NCBI RefSeq assembly: GCF_014050525.1
Contig: NZ_JACGAG010000001.1
Span: forward strand, 134,501 to 198,500
Length of the DNA: 64,000 nt
Direction of reading: 5' to 3'
Source of the DNA: Clostridium sp. cel8
Lineage (GTDB): Bacteria > Bacillota > Clostridia > Clostridiales > Clostridiaceae
A program made the translations under genes and the position numbers. Of this stretch, positions 56,762 through 64,000 are shown piece after piece; the first letter of the stretch is position 1; each line of letters starts with the position of its first letter. The notes below the pieces were generated by a model. The model had not been told where the DNA came from and did no database searches. It worked only from the letters and a program-made list of their open reading frames with translations.

Positions 56762-58522
56762 CTACTTAACTCTAATTATCCTGTTAAATATTATAACATA
56801 TTTAATACTACTATCTAATGTATTATAATATTGTTGTTTTTCTTTTATTTTAGGTATATAAACTGTATTTTCACTGCCAGTATCTATGTTAGATTTATTC
56901 TTAGAAGAAAATACAAAATTAAATTTACTCCTATTTTCATATAAGCTTACAACAGTACAATTATTCTGTTGAAAATCTAATTTTAAAAATTTATTTTTAT
57001 CTATTTTATAGACAGTTTTTTCTCTAGGATTTGTTACAAGTTTATCTAGATTCACATGTTCTTTTATATCATCTATCCATTTCCAATGTAATAGATCATA
57101 ACTACAAAACATAATTTTATCATTTTTATTACTTATAATAATAGACTGTCCATTTTCAAAATTTAAAGCAGTTATCTCAGTAAAAAAGCTATAACTTTCT
57201 AAAAATACACCTATTAAAAATATAATTGGAAAATACTTCATCTTTTTATATCCTGATCTATACAAAATATAACTCATATAAAAAATAATGATCAAAATTC
57301 CTTCTAAATAACTTAAATGCGTAATATTGGAATGTAATTTTAATATCATATAAGATGAACCTTCTGCTGCTACTAAAACAGTATTCACAAAATGAGCTAT
57401 TATATTGAACAATGGGGCAAAAAAACAAGCTATAAGAGCTATATTTCCAAGTACAACAACTACAGAATATATAGGAACTAAAAATAAATTTGCAATAAGT
57501 GATACATAACTAAACTTTTGAATTGTAAATGCAATATATGGAAGAGAATATATCTGAGATGACAGTCCAAGGCTTATACCTTCATTTATTTTCTGTGGAA
57601 GCATATATAGTTTTCTTGATAATTTACTATAATATAAAAGTATTCCTAATGTAGCTAAAAATGATAATCCAAATCCTACATCAACTATATAGTAAGGTTT
57701 AGCTATCATCAGTACAATTGCCGCTAGACTCAAAGATGAAAGGCTGTCATATTCTCTAAAAAATATTTTTGACATTTTAAATATAAATATCATTATAAAT
57801 GCTCTAACAGTAGCGGCAGACATGCCTGTAAAAAATGCATATAAAGCAGAAGCAACTACTGCCAATTTGAATCCAAGTAAATTTTCCACAGCTCCATAAA
57901 GAACAGCCATATGAAGTCCTGAAACACTTACAGCATGAACAACTCCAAGTTTCTGAAATTCCAGATTTTGATCTTCATTAAAATATTGAGTATCTCCAAA
58001 ACTTATACCCATTAAAATGGCAGCTCTATCATTTCCAATTGCATTTTGAAATTTCTCGTGAATAAATTTTTTATATTGATAAGAATAATATACAATATCC
58101 TTTTTTAAAGTTACATATTTTTTAATATTGTATTCTCCTATAATTCCTCTTGAAAATTGTCTATTGATTTTAAAACTTCCAAATGCATATATTTTATTAC
58201 CTTCTTTAATGTCCTCTATATTTCCATTTAATATTATCTTTCTTCCTCTTATATTACCTAAAAAATAATATCCTTTGTTTTCAAGTACTCTTATTTCTGT
58301 ACTCTTTCCTACATCAATATTAAAATAATTTAAAGTACTAAGTACAGCAAGAATAAAAAATAGAACATTTATTATAAAAAATTTTCTCTTAAGGGTAGTA
58401 AAGTATATTATAAAAAATAGAATAGCAATAGCTATTCCTACTAATACGTTATCAAAACATTCCAATGTAAACAGACATCCTACACCTGTAGAAACTGCAT
58501 AAAATATCAATGGTTTTTTCAT
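56762..58522 (-). CDS. comEC: ComEC/Rec2-type DNA-uptake channel lacking a clear beta-lactamase domain
   Basis: About 586 residues. Residues about 5-60 are membrane segments, 70-150 the DUF4131 OB-like part, and about 160-435 the Competence domain with GVVHAVSVSGLHMAVLYG, FFTGMSAATVRAFIM and GFGLSFLATLGILLYY. Full-length ComEC has a C-terminal metallo-beta-lactamase domain of about 250 residues. Here only about 130 follow, reading ITALNFENGQSIIISNKNDKIMF where FLDVGQGDSILI is expected, with no HxHxDH. The nuclease part is therefore degenerate or lost. The start ATG has GAGG 8 bases upstream. Competence in this organism is not known. Confidence 0.88.
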   Translation of the reverse strand: MKKPLIFYAVSTGVGCLFTLECFDNVLVGIAIAILFFIIYFTTLKRKFFIINVLFFILAVLSTLNYFNIDVGKSTEIRVLENKGYYFLGNIRGRKIILNGNIEDIKEGNKIYAFGSFKINRQFSRGIIGEYNIKKYVTLKKDIVYYSYQYKKFIHEKFQNAIGNDRAAILMGISFGDTQYFNEDQNLEFQKLGVVHAVSVSGLHMAVLYGAVENLLGFKLAVVASALYAFFTGMSAATVRAFIMIFIFKMSKIFFREYDSLSSLSLAAIVLMIAKPYYIVDVGFGLSFLATLGILLYYSKLSRKLYMLPQKINEGISLGLSSQIYSLPYIAFTIQKFSYVSLIANLFLVPIYSVVVVLGNIALIACFFAPLFNIIAHFVNTVLVAAEGSSYMILKLHSNITHLSYLEGILIIIFYMSYILYRSGYKKMKYFPIIFLIGVFLESYSFFTEITALNFENGQSIIISNKNDKIMFCSYDLLHWKWIDDIKEHVNLDKLVTNPREKTVYKIDKNKFLKLDFQQNNCTVVSLYENRSKFNFVFSSKNKSNIDTGSENTVYIPKIKEKQQYYNTLDSSIKYVIIFNRIIRVK

Positions 58523-58588
58523 AGGCAGCACCTCTGTATACAATTGTATCCAATAAGACAAATTATAAACATTTAAAATGAAACAGAA

Positions 58589-61186
58589 TCAATATTTATA
58601 ATAGTTTTCCATATCTAATTTATGAAAGACGCAAAATACAAACCATGGCAGAGTAAATATAATTGTAGTAAGCCAATAATTAAAATCATTTATAATCATA
58701 AATCCATCTATTAATGGTACTATTAAAATTTGGAGAATAATATTTACTGCAAGTATGACATTGGGAATTTTACCCTTAAATAACTTTCTATTTGTAAAAC
58801 TCAATATGAAAATTGCAAAGTAAAGATTTAAAACTATAGATGATACACTACTTGAAAAATTACATCCAAAAAAACTTGCTGTTTTAAAAGAAATAAATCC
58901 TAGCAACCCAATTAAAAATCCATTAAATATTATAAATGATAATCTATCTTTTACCATGTCTTTTCCAAAACTATAATTATTGTATTCTGTATTCTCATCT
59001 TTATATTGATTCACAAGTGCAAGAGATGATAAAGACATTAGCGCAACATTTATCCATACTGTTTTTAAAAACATATTTTGTATACTATCCAGATTAATAC
59101 CTGAACACATATTTATAAATAGGAAAGATAAAATCCCAAAACTACATGTTAATATGTATATTACTATTTTTCTCAGTACATTTATTATTCTTCTACAGTC
59201 TTCAACTAGATTAAGCATCTTCATAAAATCAATATCTGATACAAATATATCTGATAACTTCTTAACTATATTACTTTCACTATTTGTTATTCCAACATTA
59301 GCCATATTAAGTGCCGGAATATCTGTTAGCCGATATCCAGTTATAGCAGTCATATATCCATAGTCTTTCAATGCCTGTATAATTTGGATTTTATGTTTTG
59401 AATTAATTCTTGAAAAAATATTTATCTTTTCCCCTATACGTTTAAATTCTTCATTTTCCATATTATCTATCTCAACTCCAGATAGTATTTGTTGAAGCTT
59501 CTTTACAATTCCAAGTTTTTTCCCAACTGCAAGAGCAGTTAGTTTACCATCATCTGTGATTATAATAGGTTTTATAGAAAGTGCATAAGCTTTCTTAATA
59601 GATATTTCTGCAGTTTCATTCAACTTATTCTCAAATCCAATGAGTCCTACAAACACAAGATTACTTTCTATATTTTCATTTTGACTTGGTTCATAATTAA
59701 AATTTCTATATGCAAAACCAACTACATTTAGTGATTCATTTGACATGTTTATATCTGCATTGCGTATAGAATTTATATCATCTTCAGTTATTTCAAGTTC
59801 TACCCCATTTTTTAATATATGAGTACATCTTTCAAGTATTGAGTCAACAGCACCTTTCACATTTGCTCTATACTTATTGTTAACTTTGTTTACAGTAGTT
59901 ATTATGCGTCTTTCAGTATCAAAAGAAATTTGGAATAATTTTCTATATTTCCCTTGAATCTTTCTTTTATAAATTCCCTTTTCTTGTGCAAATCTTATAA
60001 TAGAAGCATCCACTAAGTCATTCTTTGATTCATCTATATTTTCATAATCAGATTTTATATCACTACATAAAACTCCTATATTTAACATTCTAAACAAATT
60101 TTCATTCATATCTCCATTAGGATCTTGTTCATAAATATCTATAAATTCACCACTTCCATAGGCCTTTACTATATCAACTCTTTTTTTTGAAAAAGCACCT
60201 ATCTTATTAGTACATATAGCAGATACCTTAGAAAATTTTTCAACACTAAAAATATTTTTGAAATTTATGTTATGTTTTTTAAGCTTGTTTAATAATATAT
60301 TATTAATAAACCAGAGAATTACACAAAATCCAATAGGAAAACAACTTAAATACAAAACTATTGGATTAATTATAAAGTCTTCAATATTTCCCTTTAAATT
60401 ATATTTAAGTAAAAGTCCAATTAAAGAAACTGATATCAAAATCTTAGAATACATATTTAATATTTCATTTAAACTTTCTTTAAAAGAACCTACCATTTTA
60501 TTCTCTTTTAAAAGAAGTTTCATTATTTCTGCAACTTGTGTATCCATTCCAACTGCCACTACAATTGCAGTAACATCTCCCTTTACAACAACAGAAGACT
60601 TAAAGAGCATATTTTTCATATCAGAGAGTCCAATCTCATCATCTTCTATTTTAGCTTCATATTTATCTACAAGATATTTTTCTCCTGTAACAGAAGATTC
60701 ATCAACTTTTAAATCATTACATTCTATAATTCTCATATCAGCATTTACAGCTTCACCAGTACCTACTATAACTATATCTCCAACTACAATATCTTCTGAT
60801 GGAATTTTCATTGTCCTTCCATTTCTTATTACTCTTGCATATCCCATATTTAATTTTTTTAATTCTTTAATATTGTTTTCATCCTTATACTGATTTAAAG
60901 CCACACATATAGAATTAATAAGTATTATACAAATAAGTATTCCGGATAGTAAAAAAAGCTTAAAATATGTAAGCACTAAAAAACATAAAAAAAGAAATAA
61001 TATCCAAAACTCTCTAAATTGAGTAAACACAATATTTAAAAGACTTTTAACTTCAGGCATTACTATATTGTTAGTTCCATATTTTTTTCTATGATCTTCA
61101 ACTTGTTCATCATAAAGTCCATAATAACTATTGCTATCTAATTGTTTTACAATTTCACTCCAGGATTTTTTATACCATTTAATCAT
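58589..61186 (-). CDS. P-type ATPase homologue with altered catalytic residues (probable pseudo-enzyme)
   Basis: About 865 residues with the full plan of a P2A calcium-type pump: N-terminal cation ATPase domain (WYKKSWSEIVKQLDSNSYYGL), M1-M2, actuator with VDESSVTGEKY, M3-M4, P and N domains (FDTERRIITTV, VKGAVDSIL), then six C-terminal membrane segments. The phosphorylation loop DKTGT reads NKIGA, with Asn327 (codon AAT at 60206-60208) in place of the aspartate. The hinge GDGVNDxPAL reads GYRLTDIPAL (first Asp is Tyr618). PEGL in M4 reads PIGF, and NxxTDxxPA in M6 reads NVALMSLSS. It cannot run the normal cycle. The frame is intact over 2.6 kb. Start set at the ATG after GGAAGGTG. It lies 67 bases upstream of comEC. 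Confidence 0.85.
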   Translation of the reverse strand: MIKWYKKSWSEIVKQLDSNSYYGLYDEQVEDHRKKYGTNNIVMPEVKSLLNIVFTQFREFWILFLFLCFLVLTYFKLFLLSGILICIILINSICVALNQYKDENNIKELKKLNMGYARVIRNGRTMKIPSEDIVVGDIVIVGTGEAVNADMRIIECNDLKVDESSVTGEKYLVDKYEAKIEDDEIGLSDMKNMLFKSSVVVKGDVTAIVVAVGMDTQVAEIMKLLLKENKMVGSFKESLNEILNMYSKILISVSLIGLLLKYNLKGNIEDFIINPIVLYLSCFPIGFCVILWFINNILLNKLKKHNINFKNIFSVEKFSKVSAICTNKIGAFSKKRVDIVKAYGSGEFIDIYEQDPNGDMNENLFRMLNIGVLCSDIKSDYENIDESKNDLVDASIIRFAQEKGIYKRKIQGKYRKLFQISFDTERRIITTVNKVNNKYRANVKGAVDSILERCTHILKNGVELEITEDDINSIRNADINMSNESLNVVGFAYRNFNYEPSQNENIESNLVFVGLIGFENKLNETAEISIKKAYALSIKPIIITDDGKLTALAVGKKLGIVKKLQQILSGVEIDNMENEEFKRIGEKINIFSRINSKHKIQIIQALKDYGYMTAITGYRLTDIPALNMANVGITNSESNIVKKLSDIFVSDIDFMKMLNLVEDCRRIINVLRKIVIYILTCSFGILSFLFINMCSGINLDSIQNMFLKTVWINVALMSLSSLALVNQYKDENTEYNNYSFGKDMVKDRLSFIIFNGFLIGLLGFISFKTASFFGCNFSSSVSSIVLNLYFAIFILSFTNRKLFKGKIPNVILAVNIILQILIVPLIDGFMIINDFNYWLTTIIFTLPWFVFCVFHKLDMENYYKY

Positions 61187-61854
61187 AAAATTTTTCACCT
61201 TCCTTTTAAAAAGGACAAAATAATATACTTATATTATATCGTATTTAAATATTTCAACTTTATAAATTAAAATAAATTATATTTTTACAAGAATAATACA
61301 AAAATATTTTTATATTTTAATTATATAATAAAATATTTAAATGAAAAATATCATAATTGTATAATAAATGAATGAAATATATATTTATAATTTATTCTAA
61401 TTTTATATAAATAATTATATACAGTCATATTTAGAAAATATTTTAACATAAAACTATTAATTTTTAATCATTTTTATGTATTAATATTCATACTTAAATT
61501 ACTATAAATTACTATTATTATATATAAATATTGCAATACTATTAATATTTTACACTAATTACTCTATTTATATACCATCCAAAACCATTGACATATCAAT
61601 ATTTATATGATAATATTACAAAAATGTACATTTAATAATATTGTTTACTTATCAATCTATTATTTTTTGAAATAAATATTTTATTTTAAAAATATATTGA
61701 ATTAATTTTTGCATATTTTTGCATATTCAATTAATTATTTATATTCTACAGTAAATAAAATTCATTTTTTGAATTATGAATTTTATAGAAGTTAAATTAT
61801 TATATACTTTCATAACAGAAAGTCTTACAATTATCACACAATGGGGGTTAAAAA
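61187..61854. other. Extremely AT-rich divergent region upstream of the opp operon
   Basis: About 668 bp, well above 80% A+T, without a credible ORF. Features seen: a promoter candidate at 61588-61616, a tandem ATTTTTGCAT repeat near 61710-61729, and a TTCATTTTTTGAATTATGAA palindrome near 61762. It separates the P-type ATPase homologue from oppB and may carry binding sites for nutrient regulators such as CodY, but I could not fix a CodY box. Confidence 0.45.
61588..61616 (+). promoter_or_regulatory. Candidate sigma-A promoter of the opp operon
   Basis: TTGACA (61588-61593), 17 bases, then TAATAT, with TG one base before the -10 box (extended -10). It would give a leader of about 230 bases before oppB. 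In such AT-rich DNA chance matches are common, but a perfect -35 box is not. Confidence 0.5.
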
Positions 61855-62775
61855 ATGCTTAAGTATATTTTGAAAAGATTAGTCTATAGTGCTATTACAA
61901 TATGGATTGTAATAACAATAACATTTTTCCTAATGCACTTGATTCCTGGTGGGCCTTTTGACGATGCAAAAAAACTTCCACCTCAAATAAAGGCTAATTT
62001 GGAACAAAAATTCGGGCTTGATAAGCCTTTGAGTGAACAATATTCTACATATCTTAGCAATATAGTACATGGTGACTTAGGTCCTTCTATGAGATATGAA
62101 GGAAAAACTGTAAACCAAGTAATATCAGAATCATTTCCTGCATCTGCAAAAGTAGGTACATTAGCTATACTTTTTGCACTCATATTAGGATTAATTATGG
62201 GAATAGTGGCTGCCCTAAATCAAGGAAAATGGCAGGATAATATTGCAATGCTAATATCTACTCTGGGAGTAACTGTTCCAAACTTTGTAATGGCTACCTT
62301 TTTTATGTACTTTTTTTCAGTTAAACTTGGATGGTTCCCTACTATAGGTCTTGATTCTCCAAAAAGTTATGTACTTCCTGCTATTGCACTAGGTGCGTAT
62401 TCCATGTCATTTATAGCTAGACTTTCAAGATCAAGTTTACTTGAAGTAATTAGACAAGACTATATAAAGGTAGCAAAAGCCAAAGGACTATCTCGAAGTA
62501 AAGTAATATATAAACATGCTTTAAAGAACTCACTTATACCTATAGTTACATATATAGGTCCGTTATTTGCAGGAATTCTCACAGGTAGTTTTGTAATTGA
62601 AAATATATTTGGAATACCTGGACTTGGTAGAGAATTTGTTCAAAGCATATACAACAGAGATTATACTACAATACTCGGTGTAACAATATTTTATAGTGCA
62701 TTCCTAATATTATGTAATCTTGTTGTAGATATACTATATGTAATTATCGATCCAAGAATAAAACTTGAATCATAG
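61855..62775 (+). CDS. oppB: Oligopeptide/dipeptide ABC transporter permease OppB/DppB
   Basis: 306 residues with six membrane segments. The N-terminus YILKRLVYSAITIWIVITITFFLMHLIPGGPF is typical of the DppB/OppB branch. The cytoplasmic EAA loop that docks the ATPase reads DYIKVAKAKGLSRSKVIYKHALKNSLIPIVT (EAAxxxG variant). GGGGG precedes the ATG by 7 bases. It is followed by oppC and oppD, so the operon order is permease, permease, ATPase. The substrate-binding protein is not within the window. Confidence 0.93.
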   Translation: MLKYILKRLVYSAITIWIVITITFFLMHLIPGGPFDDAKKLPPQIKANLEQKFGLDKPLSEQYSTYLSNIVHGDLGPSMRYEGKTVNQVISESFPASAKVGTLAILFALILGLIMGIVAALNQGKWQDNIAMLISTLGVTVPNFVMATFFMYFFSVKLGWFPTIGLDSPKSYVLPAIALGAYSMSFIARLSRSSLLEVIRQDYIKVAKAKGLSRSKVIYKHALKNSLIPIVTYIGPLFAGILTGSFVIENIFGIPGLGREFVQSIYNRDYTTILGVTIFYSAFLILCNLVVDILYVIIDPRIKLES

Positions 62776-62787
62776 GAGGTTTAAAAA

Positions 62788-63702
62788 ATGGAAATACCTA
62801 AGAGTGAATTTGAAAAAGTTTCTGCTGAGGAAAAACAATCTGAAGCTATATTAAGACCTAATATGTCCTATTGGCAGGATGTATGGAGAAGATTAAAACT
62901 AAATAAATTTGCCATGGCTGGTTTTATATTTGTAATATTTATTACGTTACTTGCTATATTTGGCCCAATGTTTTCACGATATAACTATTACACACAGAAT
63001 TTAAATATGGCTAATCTACCTCCAAGCTCTGAACACTGGTTTGGAACGGATAAATTTGGTAGAGATATATTTGTAAGAATATTATATGGTGCAAGGATTT
63101 CTCTAACAATAGGGTATGTTGCCAGTTTCTTAAATATAATAATTGGAATATTATATGGAGGCATAGCAGGTTATTTTGGTGGAAAAGTAGATAATATAAT
63201 GATGAGAATAGTTGACATTCTCTATTCCGTACCTATGACAATCTATGTAATACTTTTTATGGTAATATTCGGTGCTGGGTTAAAAAGTATAATAATCGCT
63301 CTTGCAGTTGCCTTTTGGCTTACAATGGCAAGAATAGTAAGAGGTCAAATAATGTCCCTTAAAGAACAGGAATTTGTACTAGCAGCAAAAACACTAGGTG
63401 CATCATCTGCAAGAATACTTCTAAAGCATCTTATTCCAAATTCTATGGGACCGATAATTGTAACTTTAACTTTATCAGTACCTGAAGCTATATTCACAGA
63501 ATCATTTTTAAGTTTTATAGGTCTTGGCGTATCAGCACCTATGGCTTCCTGGGGAACACTAGCTTCTGAAGCTTTAGATGGATTTCAAATGTATCCACTT
63601 CAACTTTTCTTCCCATCTATGGCAATATGTTTAACTATGCTTGCATTTAATTTACTAGGTGATGGATTGAGAGATTCTCTAGATCCTAAAATGAAAAAAT
63701 AA
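62788..63702 (+). CDS. oppC: Oligopeptide/dipeptide ABC transporter permease OppC/DppC
   Basis: 304 residues. An N-terminal cytoplasmic stretch of about 45 residues (OppC_N) is followed by a first membrane segment, the conserved HWFGTDKFGRDIFVRILYGARISL and the EAA loop EFVLAAKTLGASSARILLKHLIPNS. The C-terminus has SWGTLASEAL and FNLLGDGLRDSLDPK, diagnostic for this branch. AGGAGG precedes the ATG by 8 bases; the gap to oppB is 12 bases. Confidence 0.93.
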   Translation: MEIPKSEFEKVSAEEKQSEAILRPNMSYWQDVWRRLKLNKFAMAGFIFVIFITLLAIFGPMFSRYNYYTQNLNMANLPPSSEHWFGTDKFGRDIFVRILYGARISLTIGYVASFLNIIIGILYGGIAGYFGGKVDNIMMRIVDILYSVPMTIYVILFMVIFGAGLKSIIIALAVAFWLTMARIVRGQIMSLKEQEFVLAAKTLGASSARILLKHLIPNSMGPIIVTLTLSVPEAIFTESFLSFIGLGVSAPMASWGTLASEALDGFQMYPLQLFFPSMAICLTMLAFNLLGDGLRDSLDPKMKK

Positions 63703-63717
63703 CAGGAGGATATGTAA

Positions 63718-64000
63718 ATGGATAGATTACTTGACATAAAGAATCTGCATACATCTTTCCAAACTTATCTTGGTGAAGTAAAAGCAGTAAGAGGAGTATC
63801 ATTTCATCTAGATAAAGGAGAAGCTCTTGGAATAGTTGGTGAATCCGGAAGTGGAAAAAGTATAACTATGATGTCAATTATGAAGCTTCTACCTGACAAT
63901 GGAAAAATAAAAGCAGATAGTATACAATTTTCAGATAAAGAACTAACAAAATTAAGCAACGCTGAAATGGAAAAAATACGAGGAAATGAAATTGGCATGA
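63718..64000 (+). CDS. oppD: Oligopeptide/dipeptide ABC transporter ATPase OppD/DppD (3' truncated)
   Basis: The first 94 codons of an ABC ATPase that runs off the window. It begins MDRLLDIKNLHTSFQTYLGE, followed by VKAVRGVSFHLDKGEALGIVG and the Walker A GESGSGKS at about residues 41-48. The residues after it (ITMMSIMKLLP) match the OppD/DppD branch. AGGAGGA lies 7 bases before the ATG, 15 bases after oppC. Walker B and the Opp C-terminal extension lie outside the window. Confidence 0.92.
   Translation, partial: MDRLLDIKNLHTSFQTYLGEVKAVRGVSFHLDKGEALGIVGESGSGKSITMMSIMKLLPDNGKIKADSIQFSDKELTKLSNAEMEKIRGNEIGM

Noticed and set aside
60258-60893. A 211-codon frame antisense to the P-type ATPase homologue
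   Set aside because: No ribosome site, no family resemblance, and the minus-strand frame carries all conserved domains.
58589-61186. The P-type ATPase homologue as an ordinary pseudogene
   Set aside because: No frameshift or internal stop in 2.6 kb, a good ribosome site, and substitutions concentrated in catalytic and ion sites instead of scattered damage.

Overview
The window is a chromosomal piece of a low-GC, spore-forming anaerobic Firmicute, almost certainly Clostridium sensu stricto. The evidence is strong A+T bias, perfect Shine-Dalgarno sites before most genes, sporulation genes (gpr, yqfC, yqfD, a CotS-like kinase), a class A RNase P RNA, and a core gene order close to that of Bacillus subtilis from comEC through dnaK to rpoD. 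I see no phage, insertion sequence, CRISPR array, tRNA or rRNA. The species cannot be named from the sequence alone.

Layout. 1-2515: the end of a metallo-beta-lactamase-fold gene, then a two-gene minus-strand operon of envelope proteins. 2684-10216: the purECFMNHD operon for IMP synthesis, led by a purine riboswitch with a terminator. 10264-11446: a GDSL hydrolase and a YdcF-like protein, convergent. 11511-13174: a guanine/hypoxanthine permease under a second, more canonical purine riboswitch. 13361-16466: a solitary adenine DNA methyltransferase resembling C. difficile CamA, and a MATE exporter. 16756-21749: HtrA-type protease, lgt, a radical SAM protein, a CyuA-type cysteine desulfidase and a Staygreen-family protein. 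21788-22133: rnpB.

22183-61186 is mainly the conserved Firmicute macro-synteny, read on the minus strand: comEC, holA, (rpsT plus), gpr, a small anchored protein, lepA, hemW, the hrcA-grpE-dnaK-dnaJ heat-shock cluster with CIRCE, prmA, rsmE, mtaB, a HIT protein, rpsU, yqeY, yqfC, yqfD, pgpH, ybeY, a dgkA/PAP2 fusion, era, recO, a DUF4342 protein, ccpN-like, ppdK, (cotS-like plus), dnaG, rpoD, a PH-like membrane protein, trmK, a Nif3 protein and a zinc-ribbon protein. Genes present in the B. subtilis equivalent but absent here include phoH, cdd, spoIIP and yqfL. 61855-64000 starts an oligopeptide/dipeptide ABC transporter operon (oppB, oppC, oppD cut by the window end).

Most unusual items: a P-type ATPase homologue whose phosphorylated aspartate, one hinge aspartate and ion-site residues are replaced (58589-61186), lying beside a ComEC that has lost a recognisable beta-lactamase domain; the CamA-like methylase; a Staygreen homologue in a presumably non-photosynthetic anaerobe; a recO whose only well-placed start is CTG; a kinase-phosphatase fusion; and two purine aptamers, one of them divergent at positions near the ligand.
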